Shown one piece after another: positions 18,266 to 27,847 of a DNA stretch of 64,000 nt. Under the pieces are notes generated by a model. It searched no databases. It was not told the origin of the DNA and saw only the letters and a list, made by a program, of their open reading frames with translations. The number at the start of each line of letters is the position of its first letter. The stretch's first letter is position 1. The position numbers were made by a program, and so were the translations under genes. Source of the stretch: Ureibacillus xyleni (GTDB lineage Bacteria > Bacillota > Bacilli > Bacillales_A > Planococcaceae); contig NZ_OBMQ01000003.1 in NCBI RefSeq assembly GCF_900217795.1, forward strand, positions 62,001 through 126,000, written 5' to 3'.

Positions 18266-19093
18266 CTAATACCAAATGTGGAAGTTGGAAAGTTTGCTTC
18301 CTAAGAAGAAATTAATAACAACGAGTAAAAATGTATATATTTGAGCCCATGCAAAATTCAATCCCGTTAATTTGCCACTTCGATGTAGTACTAAAACGAT
18401 TAAGTAAATAATCATAATGACAAAAGAACCTACTATTTTCATATCAAATATGGATAGACCTTCTAGTTTTAAAAAAGCCCACTCTAACCCTAACAGTAAG
18501 CTGATAAAAATAATGGGTATCCCAATTAATATAGAATACGTCATCCATTGACTCATTTGATGTAAGTTTGGTAATCGTGACCACATTTTTGAAAACTTTT
18601 TCTTTTTTAAAATATTGTACAAAATTAAATACAATATAGAAAAAACAAAGGACAGGGTGAAAGCTGCATAAGATAAAATAGCAAAAGAAATGTGAATAAA
18701 GAGCATTTCTGATTCTAACGATTCCACTAAAGGATGTCTTACCCGATCTGGGGCAAATAAATGAATTGTTACAAAGATAAACCCTAAAACATTAATGAAA
18801 AACACAGGTAAATCTACTCGAACAATACAGTGTAAGATAATGGAAATCGTTACTAATAACCACGCATAAAAATAAATTCCCTCAGATAATGAAAGAATTG
18901 GAAATCGCCTTGTTACCAAAATGTTTAACAAGAAGAAAGAAGTTTGTAATATCCAAACGACGGAAATAAACCAAAAGGCTATTCGACGTACTTTGACTTG
19001 TTTATAGAAAAAATCGACAAAATAACAAACAATCCCGATTGCATATAGGACAACCATTATTTCATAAAGTCTAGCCATCACTATTTGTGTCAT
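18266..19093 (-). CDS. hemX: HemX, membrane modulator of glutamyl-tRNA reductase
   Basis: About 275 residues with eight hydrophobic segments in a cytochrome c assembly-like (CcsA-type) arrangement. HemX of B. subtilis lowers the amount of HemA protein. Start chosen at ATG 19093 ([12 protein letters not shown]), which follows AAGGG; a TTG nine codons upstream has no ribosome site. It is the second gene of the hem operon, separated from hemA by a hairpin that could reduce read-through. Confidence 0.9.
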   Translation of the reverse strand: MTQIVMARLYEIMVVLYAIGIVCYFVDFFYKQVKVRRIAFWFISVVWILQTSFFLLNILVTRRFPILSLSEGIYFYAWLLVTISIILHCIVRVDLPVFFINVLGFIFVTIHLFAPDRVRHPLVESLESEMLFIHISFAILSYAAFTLSFVFSILYLILYNILKKKKFSKMWSRLPNLHQMSQWMTYSILIGIPIIFISLLLGLEWAFLKLEGLSIFDMKIVGSFVIMIIYLIVLVLHRSGKLTGLNFAWAQIYTFLLVVINFFLGSKLSNFHIWY

Positions 19094-19186
19094 GTAGCAA
19101 CCCTTCTTTATCTTTAACAACTTTTACTACTGTAATACCAAATATTAAAAATACTAGTAAAAATTATGTAAAATCCCAAAATAATA

Positions 19187-19233
19187 AGCGTTTTACGTAT
19201 CTATAGTTTACCATACAGATACGAAAACGCCTC
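19187..19233 (-). terminator. Hairpin between hemA and hemX
   Basis: AAGCGTTTTACGTATCT pairs with AGATACGAAAACGCCT; a T-rich tract follows on the minus strand. Lying inside the operon, it may be a partial terminator that sets more hemA than downstream message, or a processing site (inference). Confidence 0.6.
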
Positions 19234-19245
19234 ACATTCTTTCTT

Positions 19246-20604
19246 CTAATATGACAATTTTGTATTTAAAATTGCCCCATTTTGGGAACTTACTGCTTGT
19301 ACAATATCTTGGTTTTGTTGTTGAACCTCAACTTGTACATCTTCTTCAATTCCAAATATTTGTTGGAACAATTGGAGCTGTTGGCTTGCTTTTGGTGAGT
19401 TTGCCAATTCCTTAGCTTGTAAAATCGGTTCCTTTAATAATTGGTTAATAATCGATTTCGTATGTTTGTTTAAAATTTTACGTTCACGTTCAGTTAAATT
19501 TGGCATTTTGTTTTCAATACTAGTCATTGTTTCTTGCTGAATTTTGTTTGCTTTTTTGCGCAATGCAGAAATAACCGGAACAACGCCTAATGTAGCAAAC
19601 CAATCTTTAAATTGAATTACTTCTTGTCCAATCATATCGGTAATTTGTCTTGCAGCTTGTTCACGCTCAGCTAAATTTGCTTCTACAATTCCTTGCAAAT
19701 CATCAATGTCATATAAGAAAACATTCGGTAAATCACCAATGCGTGGATCTAAGTCACGTGGAACGGCAATATCAACCATAAATAATGGTTTTCCTTTGCG
19801 TAAACGTTCAACAAATTGCATTAGCTCAAAGTCAATTACGTAATCTGTTGAACCTGTTGAACTAATGAGAATATCTGCTTCAAGTAATACGCATTGTAAT
19901 TCCTGCATAGATTTTGCATCACCTTTAAATTTCGATGCAAGATGTTTTGCTTTTTCAAAAGTACGGTTCACAACAGTTACTTTTCCTACGCCACTGCCGT
20001 ATAGGTTTTGAATTGCAAGCTCTCCCATTTTTCCAGCGCCCAATATTGCAACATGTTTATGTTTTAAAGAACCAAAGATCTTTTTCGCTAATTCTACTGC
20101 TGCATAGGAAACGGATACTGCGTTTTCATTGATTGTTGTTTCACTATGTGCCCGTTTTGCAAAAGTAACGGCTTGTTTAAATAATTGGTTATAAATTGTA
20201 CCTGTTGTCCCAACTTCTTGGGCTTCTAAAAAGCTTTTCTTTACTTGTCCAAGTATTTGAGTTTCACCTAATACCATCGAATCGATACCCGCTGTAACAC
20301 GGAATAAATGATGTAGAGAATCGTCATCTTCACGGATATAAAGATGTGTATCAAATTGATCGACTGGAATATTAAACCATTTAGATAAAAATTGCTTAAT
20401 ATAATAACGACCTGTATTTAATTGATCTACAACAGCATATATTTCAGTTCGATTACATGTTGATACAATGACATCCTCTAATATGCTTTTTTCTTTTTTC
20501 AACGCCGCCATGGCATTCGGTAGTTCGTTCTCAATAAACGATAATTTTTCTCGAATTTCGACTGGCGCAGTTTTATAATTCAAGCCTACTACAAGTGTAT
20601 GCAT
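19246..20604 (-). CDS. hemA: Glutamyl-tRNA reductase
   Basis: 452 residues, first committed step of tetrapyrrole synthesis from glutamyl-tRNA. The catalytic Cys is in [24 protein letters not shown], the NADPH-binding [13 protein letters not shown], and [10 protein letters not shown]-like YDIDDLQ follow; the C-terminal dimerisation helix is present. Ribosome site GAGGTG 8 nt before ATG 20604. A PerR-like palindrome lies about 100 nt upstream. First gene of the hemAXCDBL operon. Confidence 0.97.
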   Translation of the reverse strand: MHTLVVGLNYKTAPVEIREKLSFIENELPNAMAALKKEKSILEDVIVSTCNRTEIYAVVDQLNTGRYYIKQFLSKWFNIPVDQFDTHLYIREDDDSLHHLFRVTAGIDSMVLGETQILGQVKKSFLEAQEVGTTGTIYNQLFKQAVTFAKRAHSETTINENAVSVSYAAVELAKKIFGSLKHKHVAILGAGKMGELAIQNLYGSGVGKVTVVNRTFEKAKHLASKFKGDAKSMQELQCVLLEADILISSTGSTDYVIDFELMQFVERLRKGKPLFMVDIAVPRDLDPRIGDLPNVFLYDIDDLQGIVEANLAEREQAARQITDMIGQEVIQFKDWFATLGVVPVISALRKKANKIQQETMTSIENKMPNLTERERKILNKHTKSIINQLLKEPILQAKELANSPKASQQLQLFQQIFGIEEDVQVEVQQQNQDIVQAVSSQNGAILNTKLSY

Positions 20605-20916
20605 GAACTTTACACCTCACACGTTCTATTTCATAAATTCTATTCTAACACAAAGAATGCATAAACCAAACTTTAAATATGAATATGTTATAACGAATTT
20701 CTAAATTAGAATTATTCTAAAGTAAGTCTAACAAATATTTAAATCAGTTTCAATGGAATTCACTTAGTTGTCGAATTTAAAGTAGTATTTCATATACATA
20801 TTTATATTGTAATACATGATGCGACATAAATAAACTACCTATTAATATTTATTTTTACTATAAAGTGACATTATAATTCGAAATATTTTAGCTTTCATTA
20901 AAGAATACAAAAATAA
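20605..20916. other. Regulatory region between hemA and the surface-protein cluster
   Basis: About 310 nt without a gene. It holds the hemA promoter region and the PerR-like palindrome at 20706-20720. A weak promoter candidate on the minus strand is TAGAAT at about 20647-20642. The remainder is AT-rich with no ORF of note. Confidence 0.5.
20706..20720. promoter_or_regulatory. PerR/Fur-type box upstream of hemA
   Basis: TTAGAATTATTCTAA is a perfect 7-1-7 palindrome that differs from the PerR consensus TTATAATNATTATAA at one symmetric position per half. B. subtilis hemA is a known member of the PerR (peroxide-stress) regulon, so an operator here makes sense. It could also be read by Fur or Zur, which share the 7-1-7 form. 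Confidence 0.6.
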
Positions 20917-20967
20917 AGAAGGTGTCTCGATATAAGTCTTTTCTAACGACTTATTGAGTCACCTTCT
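20917..20967. terminator. Terminator after the vWA/SLH surface protein
   Basis: AGAAGGTGTCTCGATATAAGTC pairs imperfectly with GACTTATTGAGTCACCTTCT, with T-rich flanks on both strands. It ends the minus-strand surface-protein unit. Confidence 0.8.
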
Positions 20968-20971
20968 GATT

Positions 20972-23854
20972 TTACTTTAAGTAATCAGCTTGTACAGTTT
21001 TCTTACCAACTAAGTTGCCATTTACATCATAAGCCAAAAATTCAACATCTAAAATTAAATCATAGGTTTGGTGCATTTGTGCAGGATGATTCGCTCTGAA
21101 CACACCTTGTCCTCGATCAATTAAATCATATTGATACTGGCCATGCTTAGATGAGAAACGAACAGAAACCTTATCAACGTTTCTACAAACCGGGTTAGTT
21201 GTTGCATGCATCATCAAATCCGGATAACGTATTTTCACAACTGCTTCATCAAAGGCATTATCAATTGGACAAACATCTGTAGATACTGTCGTTCCACAAA
21301 GAATAGCGTCAATGATTTTTTGATAAATACCATGTAGGTCTAAAACGTCTTCAATATAGAAGAATTGTCCACCAGTACCATCCGAAATTTGTTGCATTAA
21401 TGTAATACTACTTTTACTTTGTTTTCCTACTAACACAGTATGAATAGTAACATTTTTATCTTTTGCATCTTTAATAATTTGGTTAATTTGATTTTGTGAA
21501 GATTTCCCATCCGATAATAATACTACATATCTTGGGAGATTATCCCCTGAGAAATTTATATAAGTTTTTTCTAAACCTTTTGCAATGCTTGTTCCACCTT
21601 GGATTGTTTTATCTTGATATATTGGTGGTTTTTCATCAGTTACTGTTGGTGCATCGCCTCTATCTTCTAATGTACCTGAAGTATTAAAACGTACTGCAAC
21701 ATTTGAGTTCTCATTTAATTGTTTGATTAGCTGTTTCGTTTTAGCACCAACATAGTTTTCAGGATCAACTTTTAACATCGAACCAGATTGATCCACTACA
21801 AACCCAACTTCTACATCACGTTCACATCGGTTATCAGAAAAAACAGGATTTGTAAAAACGGTTTTAGTAATTGGTTTATCTAAAAGATTAGCAAAAGTAT
21901 TCTTATCGCTACTATTAGTAACAGATGAACTTAAAATCTGAATTGATACTTCTGATTCCCCATAAGCGAGATTAGAATCTGATTCTAATGTGGCTATCCC
22001 ATTTGTAAATTTAACCGTACGCGTTTCTCCATTAAATTCTACAACTGCTTCACCTGAGAAAGATGTGGCGGTACTCCCACCTTTTTCAATCATCGAGATT
22101 GTAATCTTTGAGTAGTGTTTAGCATTAGGATCTACAGGAGGATTTTTTTCTTGCTCTTGTTTTAATTGATCTACTAAGAAATTAGCATCAATTAATTTCT
22201 GCATTCTATCTGCATATGTTTTATCACTCATTAATAAAAGCTTTTCATAATTTGGTAAATTATCATAAATACCTTTAACAACTTTAACACTGTCATAAGA
22301 ATTAATTGTTATATTATTAGGAAGCACATCTATTAATTTAAGAACATTCTCCATCCTAACGGTAAGGTAATTAGATTGTTGGGAAACTATAAAATTTGGT
22401 TTATTATTACTTAATATCGAGTAATTTACGTACAAACTATTAAAATCAGAATAAATATATCCCTCTATTGTATTTTCAAACAATTCCATTGTTATAGTAT
22501 GACCAGTTTCAAAATAACCTGGGATTTCTAAGTATGGGGGAAATATATCACTAATATTTACATGTACAAATGTATTTAATTGAAAATTATTTTCTATATT
22601 ATAGCTAATTTCTTTTAACTCAAAAGTTCTTATGTTACGACCGATAAATATTTTTTTATTTTTATCTATACCAACGACTTTATAATCTCCAAATAGGTTT
22701 TCACTAGGCGGTGTTACTTGAATAGGCTCAGGTCCTTTTTCCGCATCCCCCCAATCCCAATCCTTTTGATTCGGATCGAAATATTCGTATTCAATACGAA
22801 CTTCAGGTCTCGGTTCATACGTAATTGGGATTTCAATTTTTCTAATATGATCAAATTTGGAATTGCTATTATTCTGTAATTCTAAAGTAATCTTATCAGT
22901 TAAAGTTGTTGTACTTTTTTTCCCTTCAACATAGAAATTAAGTTCTCCACCATCAGATACTATGAATGTTGAACCAGTTTGTTGGTTAATCGGACTTTTT
23001 CCTAAATCTGTATTCTGTTTAGAAGTCACTTTATACGTCAATGTTTCTTCATAAGGAATCTCATTTCCGTATTTGTCCTTCAATTCAATAGTAATTAATG
23101 AAGAGTCATAGCCATTTGCAATAATTACTGAATCACTTTTTATCGTTACAGCTTCACTTTGAGATACTGTGTTTGTATATGGATTACCGCTACTAGGCGG
23201 TTGTGTTGCTGTTCCACCTGTATTTGATGGCGGTTTAAGTGTCACCGTACCACTACTAGCAAAATTCGGTGGTAGTGTTACTTTGTCATCGTCTCGCCCT
23301 GTTGCACTTTTTTGTAAACCCTCATAAGATAGTATGTTATTACTGTCTATGCGATGTAAAAATACCGCTAGTTCTCCGCGCGTAAGGTCATTGTACGGTT
23401 TATAGTCATCGTATGTTTTCTTTCCCGACGTACCATTTGTAATTTCGTTCATATATAAATATTGAACGGCCTCAACCGTTGATAAATCCATCCCATTTAA
23501 AGCTGCAACCAATTTAGCAAATTGGCCGCGTGTAACATTACCATTCCATTTTAAAGGCACATTTAGATCGCTATAGTAGGAGTAAACCTCATCTTCTGAA
23601 TATGAACTAGAATAATAGTTCGGATCTAGCTTTGCGATGGCACGTAATAATTGGTATTCCGTAACATTGGCATTTGGAGAAAACTTGTTCCCCGCGTTTG
23701 TTGAAATAATCTTGTTATCTACTGCCCATTTAATAGCCTTATATTTTGAATCGGTTGTTTTCACGTCACTCACCTGTGCTGCTTCTGTAACACTTGGAAA
23801 AAGACTTGAACACGATAGAACAACACATAGTAATAAGACGAAAAGTTTTTTCAT
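20972..23854 (-). CDS. Exported SLH- and von Willebrand A-domain surface protein
   Basis: 960 residues. Signal peptide MKKLFVLLLCVVLSCSSLFPSVTEAA with AxA-like cleavage. SLH-type segments at about 35-175 (KAIKWAVDNKIISTNAGNKF; LTRGELAVFLHRID) anchor it to pyruvylated secondary wall polymer. A Thr/Ser/Pro/Gly linker (about 195-230) and a poorly conserved middle follow. A vWA domain begins at about 693 with the MIDAS motif DQSGS (VEVGFVVDQSGSM), with later VVLLSDGKSS. vWA domains bind ligands in a metal-dependent way, so adhesion is plausible. Gene start follows AAGGGGTGATGGG. It is last of three surface-protein genes in this orientation. Confidence 0.88.
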   Translation of the reverse strand: MKKLFVLLLCVVLSCSSLFPSVTEAAQVSDVKTTDSKYKAIKWAVDNKIISTNAGNKFSPNANVTEYQLLRAIAKLDPNYYSSSYSEDEVYSYYSDLNVPLKWNGNVTRGQFAKLVAALNGMDLSTVEAVQYLYMNEITNGTSGKKTYDDYKPYNDLTRGELAVFLHRIDSNNILSYEGLQKSATGRDDDKVTLPPNFASSGTVTLKPPSNTGGTATQPPSSGNPYTNTVSQSEAVTIKSDSVIIANGYDSSLITIELKDKYGNEIPYEETLTYKVTSKQNTDLGKSPINQQTGSTFIVSDGGELNFYVEGKKSTTTLTDKITLELQNNSNSKFDHIRKIEIPITYEPRPEVRIEYEYFDPNQKDWDWGDAEKGPEPIQVTPPSENLFGDYKVVGIDKNKKIFIGRNIRTFELKEISYNIENNFQLNTFVHVNISDIFPPYLEIPGYFETGHTITMELFENTIEGYIYSDFNSLYVNYSILSNNKPNFIVSQQSNYLTVRMENVLKLIDVLPNNITINSYDSVKVVKGIYDNLPNYEKLLLMSDKTYADRMQKLIDANFLVDQLKQEQEKNPPVDPNAKHYSKITISMIEKGGSTATSFSGEAVVEFNGETRTVKFTNGIATLESDSNLAYGESEVSIQILSSSVTNSSDKNTFANLLDKPITKTVFTNPVFSDNRCERDVEVGFVVDQSGSMLKVDPENYVGAKTKQLIKQLNENSNVAVRFNTSGTLEDRGDAPTVTDEKPPIYQDKTIQGGTSIAKGLEKTYINFSGDNLPRYVVLLSDGKSSQNQINQIIKDAKDKNVTIHTVLVGKQSKSSITLMQQISDGTGGQFFYIEDVLDLHGIYQKIIDAILCGTTVSTDVCPIDNAFDEAVVKIRYPDLMMHATTNPVCRNVDKVSVRFSSKHGQYQYDLIDRGQGVFRANHPAQMHQTYDLILDVEFLAYDVNGNLVGKKTVQADYLK

Positions 23855-23868
23855 TTACCCATCACCCC

Positions 23869-25332
23869 TTAGTCGAAGAAGAGTATGTCATCACGATAAT
23901 TTTGTTGCAGGTCGTTTTCTAAATATTCTAGGAATCTTACAATAATCGCTGCTGCTTGAGCACGAGTTAAGTGATTTTTCGGATTAAATCTTCCTGTTGT
24001 TGTGTCCCCTGTCATTAAGCCTAATTCCGTCACTACATAGACAGCATCTCGAGCATAATCATAAATTTGCGCATCGTCTCTATAACTAGTTTTATAACTT
24101 GGGTCTGGTGCTTTCGTTTCTAATCCAAGAGCACGAATAAGAATTGCTGCTGCTTGTTGGCGAGTTAAATACCCTTCTGGATCAAAAGTTGTTTTTGTTG
24201 TACCTGTAATAATGCCCTTTTCTACCGCTGAAACAAGATAATTATAGTTTTTGGCAGTTCGTTTCACGTCTTTAAAGATACTTGCTGTTTGGGTCTTTTT
24301 ATTTCTTTTATTATCTTCTAATACACGTAAATCTACTGCTTTTCCAATCGCAATGGCAAAATCATAACGTTGCATTTTCGCATTCGGTGAGAAGAAATTC
24401 GATTGTTCATCTAAAATTCCTAAAGAATATAACTTTTCGATTTCATCCTTTGCCCAGTGTGAAGAAAGATCTCGGAATTTTGGTACAATCAATCTTTCAA
24501 TTCTTGGCGTATGTTCAGCGTTTAGATTCATCTTTCCTTTTCCGTAGCTTGGAAGATCGTAAGTATATTCAGAAACAGAATTGGCATTGCTAATTACAGA
24601 ATAGCCACCGTAAAAGCTACCTAAAGATGCTGGATTTTCTTCATAATTTAATACACGGGATTTTGTTGAAGATAATCGATTTTTCACATAGCCAACAGAA
24701 CCATTATCATATGTAATTTGGTATTCCGTAATTTGTGTATCTGTTCCACCCCAGAAGTTTTCATAACCAACGTTTTGATTATTCACTTCAACCGTAATTG
24801 TTTGGGCTTTTATTCCCTTTTTAGGATCAGCTTTTGTTGTATATGTTTTTCGAGCTAATGCATTTCCTGAGTAATAATCAGATGCTGGACGTTTATCAGT
24901 TACTGTACCTTTCGTAAATTGGTAGTCTGATAATTCGTACTTTACATCTCCAACTTGGATTGTTTCCTTTGCACTTTTGGAAATTACTTCACCATTCGCT
25001 GTACTTTGCCCGATTTGATCATAATTCGTTACTTTTGAAACATACGTGTAACTACGTGTTAATTTCTCACCATTTTGACCTGTTAACGTTAATTTATAGC
25101 TTTCTGTTAGCTCGCCTTTTTTTTCATTAACTTTTTCGTCGATTTTTATGTTTTTACTATTACCTGAAAATTTTATTGGTTTTCCTGTAATAAATACAAG
25201 TTCTTCATATGTATACTCGTTTTGTATACCACCGTTTACATCTAATGCCTTTGCTTGTGCAAAATTAGGAACACTTATCATAGAAAGCATCAGTATTGTG
25301 ATTAATGTCATAAACGTTATTTTTTTTTGCAT
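23869..25332 (-). CDS. Exported S-layer homology domain protein
   Basis: About 487 residues. Signal peptide MQKKITFMTLITILMLSM ending near FAQAKA. A novel N-terminal region of about 250 residues is rich in Tyr and Thr (SYTYVSKVTNYDQ; GGYSVISNANSVSEYTYDL). Three C-terminal SLH repeats follow: FRDLSSHWAKDEIEKLYSLG, VKRTAKNYNYLVSAVEKGII with LTRQQAAAILIRAL, and YDYARDAVYVVTELGLMTG with LTRAQAAAIIVRFL. Start at ATG 25332, after GAAGGGAAG; an upstream in-frame ATG has no ribosome site. It has 14 nt before the vWA gene, so they form one unit. The N-terminal domain is not recognised. Confidence 0.85.
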   Translation of the reverse strand: MQKKITFMTLITILMLSMISVPNFAQAKALDVNGGIQNEYTYEELVFITGKPIKFSGNSKNIKIDEKVNEKKGELTESYKLTLTGQNGEKLTRSYTYVSKVTNYDQIGQSTANGEVISKSAKETIQVGDVKYELSDYQFTKGTVTDKRPASDYYSGNALARKTYTTKADPKKGIKAQTITVEVNNQNVGYENFWGGTDTQITEYQITYDNGSVGYVKNRLSSTKSRVLNYEENPASLGSFYGGYSVISNANSVSEYTYDLPSYGKGKMNLNAEHTPRIERLIVPKFRDLSSHWAKDEIEKLYSLGILDEQSNFFSPNAKMQRYDFAIAIGKAVDLRVLEDNKRNKKTQTASIFKDVKRTAKNYNYLVSAVEKGIITGTTKTTFDPEGYLTRQQAAAILIRALGLETKAPDPSYKTSYRDDAQIYDYARDAVYVVTELGLMTGDTTTGRFNPKNHLTRAQAAAIIVRFLEYLENDLQQNYRDDILFFD

Positions 25333-25399
25333 TTGTAACTTCCCTTCATTATGGAAAGAGCATGTGAAGGTTGTCTTGTTCTCCACATGCCCCTCAAAA

Positions 25400-27061
25400 T
25401 TATTCTTCGTTCAGTAAAAGAACATGGCCATTGATAGTGTTTGTTGTAATCAATACAGCTCTGTCGTTTGCTTTAATATCTTTTGGTTCAATGACTTTCC
25501 CATCCCGGATAATTAATGCTTTGTTAATACTTACATTCGGCATCGAGCCCATTTCAGACCAAGCTTTATTCATCCAGCGACTAACATTTTTCAATGTGAC
25601 TTTCTCATTATCAGTGGTTGTATCTACACTTTGTACTCGTCCTGTAGAAACCACTTCTCCAACCCACTCTTTTGAAGTAATAAAGTGAATTGCTTGAATA
25701 TGACCGTCTTTTACATAGAAATATCCGTAGTCTGGAATTTTCCATTCTAGATCCATATTTGGAATAACTCTTAATGTAGAACCACCATAGTTTTCTTCCG
25801 CGTGTGTACTATTACTAAAGGCGAATTCTGTTGATTTTATTTCAGTCCAAATATGGTTTTTCAAATTATACAAATTCCTTAATTCTAAATTGTACCCGTC
25901 AACATCCCATAATTGTCCAAAATATAAGTTCTGTGTATTTAAATTTGGTGCCATGAAGCTATCATTTGTAATATTGATAACTTGAGCAAAGTTCGTTTTC
26001 GTCAATCCATCTGTTACGACAAAGGCAGTGCCGTATGCTACTAAAGTAGATGGTTCTACTAAACGGCCGTGGCGTACAAGAATTGTCCCTTCATGGAAAT
26101 TAATTTTCCCAGCATCTTTTAAGCGTATAAACTTCGATGTTGTATTCACTGCTGTCATCGGTTCATAATAAGTGCGTTCATAGTTTTCTAATACCATAAT
26201 TTTTTGTACAATTTCTTTTCCAAACTTCTCAACTGTTACAAAGTACACATCGCTTGTACGATAGTTTTTCAACTCATTTTTTGTTATTTTTTTATTGCCA
26301 GCATAAATTGGTGCATTTTTAGCAAATTCAAAAGTACTAAGACTTGTACTATTTCGTGTGCCAAATAACCAGTTTACAAAAGGTTGTGCATTTTTAACTG
26401 TCATTTTATTTGCAGAAGCATTCACAGTTTGAAATTCTGCTTTATATAAATTTTCGATAATAATGCCCGTTGCGACGATTTCCACTTCTGCTAAAACTGA
26501 TGTTGTTGCCGTTGAAAATTTTAGGTGAACACGATCCCCTTCATAAAGCGTACTCAAATCTACAGTATCTTTCCCTTTACGAAAATCTGTATTTCGATTT
26601 ACGGTAAAAGTTGTTTCATTGCCTTGGTCTAGTTTTACAACAATGAACATTCCATTTGGGTCAATTTTCGTTACAATTCCTGATTTTTGTTTACTTTTAG
26701 GAACAATTTCTCCCTCTTCAACTTCTGAAGTTCCGCGTAGTTCTGTTACTTTTCTTAAATTTACTTTTGCCTCTACCTTCATACCTCTCTTGAAGCCTTC
26801 AATTTTTGTAACGGTGTTATTAATGTATAAATAGGTATGATCGTCTATATTTAAAGTTGTCGTTTTTCCTGCACTATTTTTTAATGTAATTTTACTTAGT
26901 TTCTTTTCAACTGTTCCGTCTTTTAGCTCAGTTTCATCATATGTTACATTCACAAACGTTCCTTTGAATGTAGTCGCTGCCTCTGCCTTTTGTGCATAAG
27001 GTAAAGAAGCAATTATAAAACTAAAGAGTACAACTAGTATGTATAATGACTTTTTTGCCAA
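25400..27061 (-). CDS. Exported beta-rich protein, unknown
   Basis: 553 residues from a TTG start at 27061 after AGGAGG. Signal peptide MAKKSLYILVVLFSFIIASL ending at QKAEAA. The mature part repeats a strand-rich pattern of short modules, for example KITLKNSAGKTTTLNIDDHT, GIVTKIDPNGMFIVVKLDQG and TGRVQSVDTTTDNEKVTLKN, which look like small beta-barrel (DUF5666-like) units. No SLH segment is evident, so it may be secreted or held by partners. First gene of the surface trio; lies 67 nt upstream of the SLH gene. Confidence 0.7.
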   Translation of the reverse strand: MAKKSLYILVVLFSFIIASLPYAQKAEAATTFKGTFVNVTYDETELKDGTVEKKLSKITLKNSAGKTTTLNIDDHTYLYINNTVTKIEGFKRGMKVEAKVNLRKVTELRGTSEVEEGEIVPKSKQKSGIVTKIDPNGMFIVVKLDQGNETTFTVNRNTDFRKGKDTVDLSTLYEGDRVHLKFSTATTSVLAEVEIVATGIIIENLYKAEFQTVNASANKMTVKNAQPFVNWLFGTRNSTSLSTFEFAKNAPIYAGNKKITKNELKNYRTSDVYFVTVEKFGKEIVQKIMVLENYERTYYEPMTAVNTTSKFIRLKDAGKINFHEGTILVRHGRLVEPSTLVAYGTAFVVTDGLTKTNFAQVINITNDSFMAPNLNTQNLYFGQLWDVDGYNLELRNLYNLKNHIWTEIKSTEFAFSNSTHAEENYGGSTLRVIPNMDLEWKIPDYGYFYVKDGHIQAIHFITSKEWVGEVVSTGRVQSVDTTTDNEKVTLKNVSRWMNKAWSEMGSMPNVSINKALIIRDGKVIEPKDIKANDRAVLITTNTINGHVLLLNEE

Positions 27062-27185
27062 ATGATAAACCTCCTATTATATTTGGTAGATTTAATGAGA
27101 GATTATCCACCTAAAGTAATTATCGGAAGAAATTAACCATAATCCACATTTCACCCAAAATTTCCACCCCTTAAAGTATAACAAA

Positions 27186-27240
27186 AAAAGATGATTTATT
27201 AAAACTGCCTAAAAAAGCAAGAATTAATAAACCATCTTTT
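27186..27240 (-). terminator. Terminator after engB
   Basis: AAAAGATGATTTATTAA pairs with TTAATAAACCATCTTTT around a 20-nt loop, with a T/A-rich tail on the minus strand. It isolates lon-engB from the surface-protein trio. Confidence 0.75.
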
Positions 27241-27265
27241 CTTGAACTTATTATGTAGAAATGTA

Positions 27266-27847
27266 TCACATGCGTTTTTCAATTTCAGCCCAAGCCTGCT
27301 CAAAGCCATGACCCGTTTCAGATGAAAAGACAACAAGTGGGTCATTTTTATCCATTTGTAATGTTTCTTTTACAATTTTTTTATGCTTGTCTAGTTTACC
27401 TTTTGGAATTTTATCTGCCTTCGTTGCAATCACAATACTAGGGATATTATAGTACTTTAAGAAATCGTACATCATGATATCATCATTTGTTGGTGAGTGT
27501 CGCAAATCAACAATAAGGATAACAGCACGTAACTCTTTACGCGCTGTTATATATTTTTCAATCATCTTACCCCAAGCTTCGCGTTCACTTTTTGACACTT
27601 TTGCATAGCCATATCCCGGAACGTCCACAAAAAATAATTGTTCTTCAATTTTATAAAAATTCAATGTTTGTGTTTTTCCTGGTTTAGATGAAATTCTAGC
27701 CATCGATTTCCGACCAATCATTTTATTAATAAATGATGATTTCCCTACATTCGATCTTCCCGCTAAAGCAAACTCAGGCAGCCCATCTTCTGGGTATTGT
27801 TCCGGTCTGACAGCACTGATGACCATTTCTACGTTGTGGACTTTCAT
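27266..27847 (-). CDS. engB: Ribosome biogenesis GTP-binding protein EngB/YsxC
   Basis: 193 residues. G1 [13 protein letters not shown]3 [10 protein letters not shown], and G4 ATKADKIPK mark the EngB GTPase, essential for late 50S subunit assembly. The ATG overlaps the lon stop (TAATG), so it is coupled to lon, the same order as in B. subtilis. Confidence 0.96.
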   Translation of the reverse strand: MKVHNVEMVISAVRPEQYPEDGLPEFALAGRSNVGKSSFINKMIGRKSMARISSKPGKTQTLNFYKIEEQLFFVDVPGYGYAKVSKSEREAWGKMIEKYITARKELRAVILIVDLRHSPTNDDIMMYDFLKYYNIPSIVIATKADKIPKGKLDKHKKIVKETLQMDKNDPLVVFSSETGHGFEQAWAEIEKRM

